From NCBI GenBank assembly GCA_965212165.1, contig OZ243096.1, forward strand, positions 1,674,001-1,738,000: a DNA stretch of 64,000 nt, in the 5' to 3' direction. The DNA comes from RHLJ01 sp965212165. Its GTDB lineage: Bacteria > Bacteroidota > Rhodothermia > Balneolales > Balneolaceae. Under the pieces are notes generated by a model that saw nothing but the letters and a program-made list of their open reading frames with translations, was not told where the DNA came from and ran no database searches. Position 1 is the stretch's first letter. The number at the start of each line of letters is the position of its first letter. The translations under genes were made by a program, and so were the position numbers. Of this stretch, positions 57,150 through 64,000 are shown one piece after another.

Positions 57150-58247
57150 ATGAAAGCTTTAAAAATAATTCTTCTCGAGCCATTTTTCTCAGGATCACAT
57201 AAACAATGGGCTGAAGGGCTTAAGAAGTATTCTATTCACAAAATTGAAATTCTTAGTTTACCAGGAAGGCACTGGAAATGGCGTATGCATGGTGGGGCTA
57301 TTTCTCTAGCAAAACAATTTAATGAGCTAGGTTATACCCCAGACCTCATTCTGGCTACTTCTATGCTGGATTTAACTACATTTCTATCACTTACACGGAA
57401 AAAGTCTGCAGAAATTCCAGTTAACATGTATTTCCACGAAAATCAATTAACATATCCGTGGTCACCACAAGACCGAGATGTGAAGAATAAAAGAGACAAT
57501 CATTACGCTTTTATAAATTATTCATCAGCTTTAGCTGCTGATAAAGTATTATTTAACTCCGAGTATCATAGAAACTCATTTATGAATGCCCTTCCTACTT
57601 TTCTAAATCAATTCCCTGATAAAAGGGGTAAAGAAAATATTGAGACAATCAAGAATAAAAGTGAAGTATTGTATTTAGGAATGGATTTATCCCGATTTGA
57701 TGAATTCAAACACATTCAAAACTACGATTTACCCATTATACTTTGGAACCATAGGTGGGAATATGACAAAAGACCAAAGCCATTCTTTGAAGTTTTGTAT
57801 AAGTTGAAAAATAAAGGCATAAAGTTTAAGCTGATTGTGCTAGGAGAGCGTAATGAAATGATTCCTAAAAGCTTTGAAGTAGCTAAAGAAAAATTAACAG
57901 AAGAAATCATCCACTGGGGATTTGCGGAAAATTTTGAAACTTATGCCAGATTACTATGGTCAGCAGATATACTTCCTGTTACTTCTAAACAAGATTTTTT
58001 TGGTGGAAGTGTAGTGGAAGCTATGTATTGTAATTGTTTACCACTGCTGCCTAATCGACTAGCCTATCCAGAGCATATTCCTTTAGAAATGAAAAGAGAC
58101 TATATATATGATGAAGGAGAGCTATTTACAAAACTTGAATCAGTAATCTTGAACATTGAAAGCTTTCATGAAATGGAATTTCAATCTCATGTTAAAAAAT
58201 ATGATTGGGGAAGTATTGCAAAAGTTTATGATCAGAAGATCATCTAA
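57150..58247 (+). CDS. tRNA-queuosine mannosyltransferase-like protein (DUF3524 plus GT4)
   Basis: The 365-residue protein begins with the DUF3524 signature: ILLEPFFSGSHKQWAEGL, LPGRHWKWRMHGGA, then YFHENQLTYPWSPQDRD. These match the N-terminal domain of animal GTDC1 (queuosine-tRNA mannosyltransferase). The C-terminal half is GT4-like with LWNHRWEYDKRPKPFFEVL and a donor loop SKQDFFGGSVVEAMYCNCLPLLP. Bacterial members probably glycosylate queuosine in tRNA(Asp) too, which is inference. No queuosine synthesis genes are in this window. Starts at 57146 (other frame) and 57150 overlap; 57150 is the coding one. It converges on VF530 with the two stop codons overlapping. Confidence 0.82.
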   Translation: MKALKIILLEPFFSGSHKQWAEGLKKYSIHKIEILSLPGRHWKWRMHGGAISLAKQFNELGYTPDLILATSMLDLTTFLSLTRKKSAEIPVNMYFHENQLTYPWSPQDRDVKNKRDNHYAFINYSSALAADKVLFNSEYHRNSFMNALPTFLNQFPDKRGKENIETIKNKSEVLYLGMDLSRFDEFKHIQNYDLPIILWNHRWEYDKRPKPFFEVLYKLKNKGIKFKLIVLGERNEMIPKSFEVAKEKLTEEIIHWGFAENFETYARLLWSADILPVTSKQDFFGGSVVEAMYCNCLPLLPNRLAYPEHIPLEMKRDYIYDEGELFTKLESVILNIESFHEMEFQSHVKKYDWGSIAKVYDQKII

Positions 58248-58468
58248 TTTTTTTTAGCAAAAACCCTGACCCAAAGATCTTCAACTTGATCTCTTGCCCA
58301 TTGATGCCTTCTTAAGAATTTAAGACTAGAATTGATTGAGGGATCATTTTTAAAGCAATTTATATCAACGTGGACACTAAGTTGCTCCCAACCATAGTAA
58401 TTATACAAATCTTCAACAATTTGCTTTAGCTTAATACCATGTAGCGGATTATTTGGTTGATCACTCAT
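58244..58468 (-). CDS. VF530-family DNA-binding protein (DUF2132)
   Basis: With the ATG at 58468 this is 74 residues; the frame is open for ten more codons inside the neighbouring methyltransferase gene, but MSDQPNNPLHGIKL is the family start. Later come YGWEQLSVHVDINCF and SSLKFLRRHQWARDQVE, the whole of the VF530/DUF2132 domain. Members are small helical proteins reported to bind DNA; the role is unclear. The gene touches the stop of the upstream methyltransferase gene. Confidence 0.88.
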   Translation of the reverse strand: MSDQPNNPLHGIKLKQIVEDLYNYYGWEQLSVHVDINCFKNDPSINSSLKFLRRHQWARDQVEDLWVRVFAKKN

Positions 58469-58470
58469 AA

Positions 58471-59262
58471 TTATTTTTGAATAATGTAATAAGCACAAGT
58501 GCTAACGAAATTACGCAATATGGGAATTGATGAGAAAAAACTAAATTGTTTACGAGGAGTTAAATTAAATTTATACTTATAAATTGGGTTTATAAGAAAT
58601 AAACGTCGCTTTAATTGTGTATAGTTTTCTTCTTTAAAAATACGTTCAAAACGTTCAATCGAGATTCCGGTTTCTTTAATTTCAACCAGATTTTGAATTT
58701 TAATATCAGGCTCACCACAAACTTTTAAGAGACTCTTATAAAGTGACATTGGTAATAAGTGATAGTAAGGTAAAAGACTCAGTAGTTTTTTTGTACACTT
58801 TTGCTGATGTCCGCCAAAAGGCATTTGCCAAGGAGGAAAGCCGAAAAACACTTTACCATCTGGATTTAGAAAATCTTTCAGCTTTCTAATAAATACTTCC
58901 TGATTTGGTATATGCTCAATCACATCTTTTAATATTACTAAATCGAACCTGTGACCAATATCTTTTTCTATATCAATGTCGTAGATATTTTTTGTGATAA
59001 AACGGACTTTCTTATCCTTTACTTCTTCCGACATAAACTGCTCTGCTAATTTTACTCTATGATCAACTAGCTCTATTCCAACACATTCGTGTCCTCGTTC
59101 AGTAAAAGCTTTGAGCACCCCGGCTTCTGCGCAACCTATCTCAAGAACTTTAAGGTCAGGATTTAAATCAAATGATTCTTCAAGAAATGGAATTATGTAT
59201 TCTTTTGAAGTACCGTATTGGTAGTTGAAATAAGTAGATTTGTCTGTATGGAATTCAAACAT
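58471..59262 (-). CDS. Class I SAM-dependent methyltransferase
   Basis: The 263-residue protein has motif I LKVLEIGCAEAGVLKAF (SAM glycine loop with Glu), the acidic strand-2 end GIELVD, motif II-like FDLVILKDVIEHIPN, and FFGFPPWQMPFGGHQ. The C-terminal 100 residues are variable and basic, with a possible hydrophobic end. It belongs to the Methyltransf_11/UbiG-like group; the substrate is unknown. It is the fifth gene of a small minus-strand cluster running from 60337 to 58244. Confidence 0.85.
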   Translation of the reverse strand: MFEFHTDKSTYFNYQYGTSKEYIIPFLEESFDLNPDLKVLEIGCAEAGVLKAFTERGHECVGIELVDHRVKLAEQFMSEEVKDKKVRFITKNIYDIDIEKDIGHRFDLVILKDVIEHIPNQEVFIRKLKDFLNPDGKVFFGFPPWQMPFGGHQQKCTKKLLSLLPYYHLLPMSLYKSLLKVCGEPDIKIQNLVEIKETGISIERFERIFKEENYTQLKRRLFLINPIYKYKFNLTPRKQFSFFSSIPILRNFVSTCAYYIIQK

Positions 59263-59270
59263 TCAGTCAG

Positions 59271-59711
59271 CTATTCTTCTGCAACTTCTTTAAGTTTTGG
59301 AAGTGCGGCTTTCCATCCTTTTTGAGTTTCAATATATCTATCCATTCCATTTTCGACATATTTAAAGCCCTTTTGAGTGATTTTTAAATCAGTTTCGTTA
59401 TCAGAAATTGCATCTAATTCGTAAATAATCACTATGTAGTTTTCAAGAGTGTCTTCAATACCTGAATTAGTAGGGAAAAGAGTATGCTCAAGATATTTAT
59501 ATGGTTCTGAGCGAATTACTTCTCCTTTTACAACTACAACCTCTTTATCATTTTGATGTACAAAAAAATTCGCTTTACTACCAGGCTTCCAGTCACTTTC
59601 GCAACGTGCTCCAAACATATATTTTTCTATTTTATTGGGATTGGTTAAAACATCCCAAACATTTACTGCTGAAGTTGAAATAGTAGTTTCTAACTCAATT
59701 CTGTTTTCCAT
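59271..59711 (-). CDS. SRPBCC/AHSA1-family protein
   Basis: The 146-residue protein shows the helix-grip pattern of the START-like AHSA1 group: IELETTISTSAVNVWDVLTNPNKIEKYMFG, then DWKPGSKANFF, VVKGEVIRSEPYKYLEHTLF and the C-terminal helix with QKGWKAALPKLKEVAE. These proteins bind hydrophobic ligands or assist stress responses; no ligand can be inferred. It lies 9 bases before the methyltransferase gene. Confidence 0.87.
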   Translation of the reverse strand: MENRIELETTISTSAVNVWDVLTNPNKIEKYMFGARCESDWKPGSKANFFVHQNDKEVVVVKGEVIRSEPYKYLEHTLFPTNSGIEDTLENYIVIIYELDAISDNETDLKITQKGFKYVENGMDRYIETQKGWKAALPKLKEVAEE

Positions 59712-59720
59712 CCGTAATAC

Positions 59721-59915
59721 TTATTTAATTTCTTTTACTCTTCCGATTTGTTCGTCTACTAATCTGACTTTTATTCCATGCGGGTGAGTAGAGCTTTTGG
59801 TTAATAAATCCATTACTACGCCGTGTGTTAAAGTTCCAGATCTTTGATCCTTTTTAAGTACAATTGCTACTTCCATTCCAGGCCTAATATTACTCCTAAT
59901 TGTTCCCGACATCAA
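59721..59915 (-). CDS. YwbE-family small protein
   Basis: The 64-residue protein matches the YwbE family over its full length: RSNIRPGMEVAIVLKKDQRSG, LTHGVVMDLLTKSSTHPHGI and RLVDEQIGRVKEI. It looks like a small beta-barrel of the SH3/OB kind. No function is known to me. It overlaps the DUF1801 stop by 4 bases. Confidence 0.9.
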   Translation of the reverse strand: MMSGTIRSNIRPGMEVAIVLKKDQRSGTLTHGVVMDLLTKSSTHPHGIKVRLVDEQIGRVKEIK

Positions 59916-60337
59916 TCCGAAATTGTATATTTTTTTTCAACAGCTTTAATTGATTCAGAAATTAATATAGAAAGAACATCAATATCCATATTTGATAATT
60001 TCTTTATGTAAAAACATGATTTACCAATTTTATGAGGCCCAACTTTACTAAGAAGTTCTTCATGGTTTTTAAAGCCACCCATTATGTACATGGTGATAGC
60101 TTGTTTTCTATTTGAGAAACCAGTTGCTAACATATCACCTTCGCGACCACTTTCATATTTATAATGATAAGATCCAAATCCAACTATTGTTGTTCCCCAC
60201 ATTCTTGGTTCTTTTCCAGTCACTTTCTTCATAAGATCATGAATAGCCCAACAATCCTCTTTTCGCTGAGGATCATCTATAGAATTTAAATAATTGTTAA
60301 CACTTAATTCTGTAGCTATGGTCTTATTTTTAGACAT
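59912..60337 (-). CDS. DUF1801-family protein
   Basis: The 141-residue protein carries the DUF1801 core: DPQRKEDCWAIHDLMKKVTG, MWGTTIVGFGSYHYKYESGREGDM, FSNRKQAITMYIMGG and the C-terminal helix with MDIDVLSILISESIKAV. The family (YdhG-like) has an unknown role; it is common in Bacteroidota. It heads the minus-strand cluster and is divergent from the Nramp gene. Confidence 0.87.
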   Translation of the reverse strand: MSKNKTIATELSVNNYLNSIDDPQRKEDCWAIHDLMKKVTGKEPRMWGTTIVGFGSYHYKYESGREGDMLATGFSNRKQAITMYIMGGFKNHEELLSKVGPHKIGKSCFYIKKLSNMDIDVLSILISESIKAVEKKYTISD

Positions 60338-60428
60338 TCATTAATTGCACTTATTTTACTGCTTATTTTATGCTTAGCATTAGATAATAATTTTATAGAT
60401 TGATAAATAAAAATTAGTAGTCGTTTTT

Positions 60429-61661
60429 TTGAAGAAAATTCTCACAACTTATTTTGGCCCAAGTACTTTAGTCACTGCTGCATTCATAGGGCCAGGTACT
60501 GTTACCGTTTGTACACTTGCCGGAGTACGATCTGGATATATGTTATTATGGGCAATTTTATTTTCAGTCATAGCCACAATTATTCTTCAAGAAATGACCG
60601 CAAGACTTGGATTAGTTACTCAAAAAGGATTCGGTGAAGCAATTCGAAAGGAACTTCAACATCCTATATTTAGATTTTTAGGTATTATTCTAGTTCTTGG
60701 TGCTATAGTAATAGGTAATGCAGCTTATGAGGGAGGGAACATCTCAGGAGCTTCTTTAGGATTTAAAGAGTTACTTTTTAATATAGAGGGTACTATTAAT
60801 GGAGTATATGTTAGTTTTCCTCCATTAATTATAGGATTTATAGCTTTTGGTTTATTAATCACAGGAAGCTTTAAAGTAATAGAAAGGTTTTTAATCGGTT
60901 TAGTTGTGATTATGAGCCTAGTTTTCCTAACTACAGCAATTGTAGTTAAACCTGATGTGTCACAAATATTACAAGGTCTTTTAATACCAGTTGCTTCTGC
61001 TGACCAGTTTCTAACCGTAATTGCTCTTATTGGTACTACTGTTGTACCCTATAATTTATTTCTTCACGCTTCAATTGTTCAAACTAAGTATAGTCATGTT
61101 GATCAATTACCTAATTTAAGGAAGGAAAATGCAACAGCAATAATTCTAGGCGGGATCATTTCAATGAGTATAATTATCACGAGTGCAGCTACTATGTTTG
61201 GAGATCGTAGTATAAGTAGTGCTGCTGATATGGCGATACAATTAGAGCCATTATTAGGCGATTGGTCAGGTTATTTTTTAGGATTGGGTTTGTTTGCAGC
61301 AGGAATATCATCAGCAATTACAGCACCATTAGCAGCTGCATATGCTGCAAAAGGAATATTAGGCTGGGAAGAAGGAATGAAATATAAGAAGTTCAAAGCA
61401 GTATGGATTTCGATATTGATAATCGGTGTATTATTCTCAATGTTTAGTATAAACCCAGTCCAAGTAATCCAGTTTGCACAGGTAGCGAATGGAGTTCTTT
61501 TACCTCTTATAGCAATATTCTTACTGTATGTAATGAATAAATCAACTTTATTAGGAGATTTTGTTAATTCTAAGCTTCAAAATGTAATAGGTGTCATTGT
61601 AATCACTTTTGCAATTTTGATAAGTTTTCGAAGTTTGAACTCGGTATTTCAATTTTTGTAA
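60429..61661 (+). CDS. Nramp-like transporter of the 5-oxoproline operon (YcsG-like)
   Basis: The 410-residue protein (TTG start) has about 11 membrane helices with Nramp features: helix 1 FIGPGTVTVCTLAGVRSGYML, where Nramp metal carriers have DPGN, and helix 6 TVVPYNLFLHASIVQ with the MPHN-like turn changed to 'VPYNLFLHA'. The metal-binding Asp/Met pair is thus altered, so manganese or iron transport is doubtful. It is coupled by a one-base overlap to pxpA, as ycsG is neighbour to pxpABC in Bacillus. Uptake of 5-oxoproline or a similar acid is a reasonable inference. Confidence 0.85.
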   Translation: MKKILTTYFGPSTLVTAAFIGPGTVTVCTLAGVRSGYMLLWAILFSVIATIILQEMTARLGLVTQKGFGEAIRKELQHPIFRFLGIILVLGAIVIGNAAYEGGNISGASLGFKELLFNIEGTINGVYVSFPPLIIGFIAFGLLITGSFKVIERFLIGLVVIMSLVFLTTAIVVKPDVSQILQGLLIPVASADQFLTVIALIGTTVVPYNLFLHASIVQTKYSHVDQLPNLRKENATAIILGGIISMSIIITSAATMFGDRSISSAADMAIQLEPLLGDWSGYFLGLGLFAAGISSAITAPLAAAYAAKGILGWEEGMKYKKFKAVWISILIIGVLFSMFSINPVQVIQFAQVANGVLLPLIAIFLLYVMNKSTLLGDFVNSKLQNVIGVIVITFAILISFRSLNSVFQFL

Positions 61662-62419
61662 TGAAGAAAAGTATTGATCTAAATTGTGATCTTGGAGAGT
61701 GGAAAACTAGTGAAGGCGCTTCAAGAGATGAGTCAATAATGCCATTTATTTCTTCCTGTAATATTGCATGTGGTGGGCATATAGGTAATGAAGAATCGAT
61801 GAGATCAACTATTCGATTAGCTGAAAGATTTGGTGTGAAAATTGGAATACATCCATCATATCCGGATAAGAAAAATTTTGGTAGAGTAGTGATGGACATT
61901 TCTACTGAAGAGTTAGAAGAAAGTCTATTAACCCAGATAAGTACTTTTAAAAAGTATTTGGATAAAGAAGGAGCAATGCTTCATCATATTAAACCTCATG
62001 GTGCATTATATAATCAAGCAGCGAAAGATCAAAGAATCGCTGAGATTGTTATTTCTGTAATTAGACAAACGGCTTTAAATGTTCCCATTTACTTGCCACC
62101 AAATTCTGAATCAAAAAGAATAGCAATTGAAGCTGGCTTAAAAGTAGTACAAGAGGTTTTTGCAGATAGAGCCTATGAAGAGGATTTGAGTTTACGAGAT
62201 AGAACTCTTGAAGGTGCCGTAATTGATGATGAAAGAGATATTCTCATACAATTAAAATCTATGGTGTTTAAGAATGAAGTTTTGACCTACTCAGGAAATA
62301 ACATACCTATTAGTGCAGAAACTATTTGTCTTCATAGTGATACAAACGGAGCAGTACAACTAGCTAAAACTATTCATAAATTTCTTAAAAATAATGGAAT
62401 TGAAATCATTCCAGCATAG
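61661..62419 (+). CDS. pxpA: 5-oxoprolinase subunit A
   Basis: The 252-residue protein of the LamB/YcsF family opens with IDLNCDLGEWKTSEGA and has FISSCNIACGGHIGNEESM, IGIHPSYPDKKNFGR, HIKPHGALYNQA and VFADRAYEEDLSLRDR, all diagnostic. With PxpB and PxpC it opens the lactam ring of L-5-oxoproline (pyroglutamate) to glutamate using ATP. It overlaps pxpB by 26 bases. Confidence 0.96.
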   Translation: MKKSIDLNCDLGEWKTSEGASRDESIMPFISSCNIACGGHIGNEESMRSTIRLAERFGVKIGIHPSYPDKKNFGRVVMDISTEELEESLLTQISTFKKYLDKEGAMLHHIKPHGALYNQAAKDQRIAEIVISVIRQTALNVPIYLPPNSESKRIAIEAGLKVVQEVFADRAYEEDLSLRDRTLEGAVIDDERDILIQLKSMVFKNEVLTYSGNNIPISAETICLHSDTNGAVQLAKTIHKFLKNNGIEIIPA

Positions 62420-63077
62420 TGGTGTTTCGTGGCAAGTAAGCATCTTAGGTGAGCAAGCACTTTTACTTAAGCCTGATGTTGAAAGTGAAAAACTTCATGT
62501 AATTCACAAGTTTTCTCATTTACTTGATGAATACTTAATTTTTGGTGTTATTGATATAGTCCCTGCATATGATAGTATTGCAATCATTTTTGACGAAGGT
62601 TTAAAAAATCATACAGAATTGATTAGTCAGTTAATTGAATTACCGACTACGAAAAGTGAAAATGCTGGTTCTTTAAAAAGGGAAGTACCTGTTTGTTATG
62701 ATCTAGGACTTGATTGGGGTGAAATCGAGAAACATACTAATCTCTCAAGAAGTGAGATTATTGAGATACATAGTTCAAAAATATATACAGTAGCAATGAT
62801 AGGGTTTATTCCAGGTTTCGTTTTTCTAGAAGGATTAGACCCTTCAATCTCGTGTCCAAGAAAATTAAATCCTAGAACAAGTATTCCAAAGGGTTCTGTA
62901 GGTATTGGTGGCAATCAAACTGGGATATATTCACTTGAAAGCCCAGGTGGATGGAATATTATTGGAAGGACTCCATTTTCATTTTTTGAAGTTGAAAAAA
63001 GACCTCCTTCTAAACTTAAAGCTGGAGATAAGATTAAGTTTCTACAGATTTCAGAATATGAATTTGGGGATTTCTAA
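62394..63077 (+). CDS. pxpB: 5-oxoprolinase subunit B
   Basis: The 227-residue protein of the KipI/AHS1 family has VCYDLGLDWGEIEKHTNLSR, MIGFIPGFVFLEGLDPS, RTSIPKGSVGIGGNQTGIYS and SPGGWNIIGRTPFSFFE. It is homologous to the N-terminal domain of urea amidolyase-type carboxyltransferases and forms one enzyme with PxpC. Its stop overlaps the pxpC ATG by one base (TAATG). Confidence 0.95.
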   Translation: MELKSFQHSGVSWQVSILGEQALLLKPDVESEKLHVIHKFSHLLDEYLIFGVIDIVPAYDSIAIIFDEGLKNHTELISQLIELPTTKSENAGSLKREVPVCYDLGLDWGEIEKHTNLSRSEIIEIHSSKIYTVAMIGFIPGFVFLEGLDPSISCPRKLNPRTSIPKGSVGIGGNQTGIYSLESPGGWNIIGRTPFSFFEVEKRPPSKLKAGDKIKFLQISEYEFGDF

Positions 63078-63940
63078 TGACTAGGATAGAAGTTTTAGAT
63101 GGTGGCTTATTCACAACTATTCAAGATTTTGGACGGGTAGGTTTTAGAAAATATGGAGTCCCGGTTTCTGGAGTGATGGATACCAATTCGTATGAATTAG
63201 CGAATTGGTTAGTAGGGAATCCAAATGGCGCACCAGTTCTTGAGTTTACTTTAAAAGGAGGGAGATATCTTTTTCATGACAATACAGTTATTGCAATAAC
63301 TGGTGCATTGATGAACCCTAAGATAAATGGATCAGAAATTGCAATGAATTGTTCTTTAGAAATTAAAGAAGGTGACGAGCTAGAGTTAGGTTTTGCTAAA
63401 AGAGGATGTAGAGCTTATTTAGCTATTCAAGGTGATCCAAAAATTAGCAAGGTGATGGATTCATATTCTACTTATACAACAGGGAAGTTTGGTGGCTTTG
63501 AAGGTCATACTTTAAAAAAAGGTGATATTCTTAATTGGAAAAACTTGGGTCGGGATTTTGAACAAAGAAAAACGCCCATTGAGCAGATTCCTTATTTTTC
63601 ATCAAAAATAACAGTGAGAGTTATAAAGGGAGTAGAATGGGATTGGTTTGACCAGTCTCTTAAAGACCAGTTTTTAAACTCGAAATATTTTATTGGATCA
63701 AGTAGTAATAGAATGGGTATTAGATTGGATGGAGTTTCTTTGAATGTAACAAAAAGAGAAATGATATCTTCTCCTGTGATCACTGGTATTATTCAACTAC
63801 CACCTAATGGAAAGCCTATAATTCTAATGCAAGACGGTCAAACAATAGGAGGTTATCCGAGAATCGCTAAAGTTCTGGATGAAGATCTTTGGAGGTTAGG
63901 TCAATTAAAACCAGGTGATCAGCTAGGATTGACACTATAA
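63077..63940 (+). CDS. pxpC: 5-oxoprolinase subunit C
   Basis: The 287-residue protein of the KipA/AHS2 family has FTTIQDFGRVGFRKYGVPVSGVMD, the NWLVGNPNGAPVLEFTLKGG stretch, the SSSNRMGIRLDG loop and the C-terminal LMQDGQTIGGYPRIAKV and GQLKPGD. It completes pxpABC. It is slightly shorter than the usual 300-330 residues but has both ends of the domain. Confidence 0.95.
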   Translation: MTRIEVLDGGLFTTIQDFGRVGFRKYGVPVSGVMDTNSYELANWLVGNPNGAPVLEFTLKGGRYLFHDNTVIAITGALMNPKINGSEIAMNCSLEIKEGDELELGFAKRGCRAYLAIQGDPKISKVMDSYSTYTTGKFGGFEGHTLKKGDILNWKNLGRDFEQRKTPIEQIPYFSSKITVRVIKGVEWDWFDQSLKDQFLNSKYFIGSSSNRMGIRLDGVSLNVTKREMISSPVITGIIQLPPNGKPIILMQDGQTIGGYPRIAKVLDEDLWRLGQLKPGDQLGLTL

Positions 63941-64000
63941 TTTAAATCAAGCTAGCCTTTCTTTATTCTTTTCAATTGAATACCAAACTAGACTAAAACT

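Overview
The window looks like a piece of chromosome from a member of the Balneolaeota/Rhodothermaeota (Bacteroidota-like) lineage. The evidence is an AT-rich genome, a complete alternative complex III (ActABCDEF) operon joined to a caa3-type cytochrome oxidase, a secreted protein with a type IX secretion C-terminal sorting domain of the 'NYPNPFNPST' kind, BatA, DUF4175 and YwbE proteins, and many TTG/GTG starts. This placement is inferred from gene content; no 16S gene is present. I saw no tRNA, rRNA, CRISPR array or intact insertion sequence.

Bases 1-21425 form a surface-polysaccharide (capsule/O-antigen/exopolysaccharide) locus, all on the + strand. It opens with the last 47 codons of a nonulosonate synthase (NeuB/PseI type). 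It then carries a secreted propeller-like protein, a capsule-type transferase, two Wzx-like flippases, an ATP-grasp enzyme, a Wzy-like polymerase, two GT4 glycosyltransferases, a tandem pair of DUF354 proteins, an initiating sugar-phosphate transferase and a Wzi-type outer-membrane protein. Two nucleotide-sugar dehydrogenases, a broken WbpB-like dehydrogenase and a WbpE-like aminotransferase follow, then an exosortase with a small membrane partner. The 508 bases between wbpB and wbpE hold only repeats, and no WbpD acetyltransferase is present, so the UDP-diacetamido-uronate route looks damaged here.

Bases 21415-28061 hold glycerate 2-kinase, a BatA-type VWA protein preceded by 16 copies of a 7-base repeat, a HAD phosphatase and, convergent to these, a 1146-residue DUF4175 coiled-coil membrane protein with a 19-glutamine run. 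A cytoplasmic metallo-beta-lactamase-fold hydrolase follows.

Bases 29127-42191 are one long minus-strand respiratory operon: actA-actB-actC-actD-actE-actF, a small HTH/membrane protein, SCO, ctaC, ctaD, ctaE, ctaF, ending at a clear terminator. It would carry electrons from menaquinol through the multiheme/Fe-S complex to oxygen. A DUF420 (CtaM-like) assembly protein is divergent from it. Two features stand out: the small protein begins with an IS3/IS911 OrfA-like helix-turn-helix, and ActE carries an extra cytochrome c domain resembling the one on CtaC.

Bases 43062-64000 are mixed housekeeping and accessory genes: M1 peptidase, YebC, a lactonase-like lipoprotein, a diheme cytochrome c, a hybrid histidine kinase with a probable non-standard start, a secreted MBL hydrolase, an unknown membrane protein, an FAD oxidoreductase, GNAT, a triplicated-domain T9SS cargo protein, a tRNA-queuosine mannosyltransferase-like protein, VF530, a methyltransferase, SRPBCC, YwbE and DUF1801 proteins, and a ycsG-like Nramp/pxpABC 5-oxoprolinase operon.
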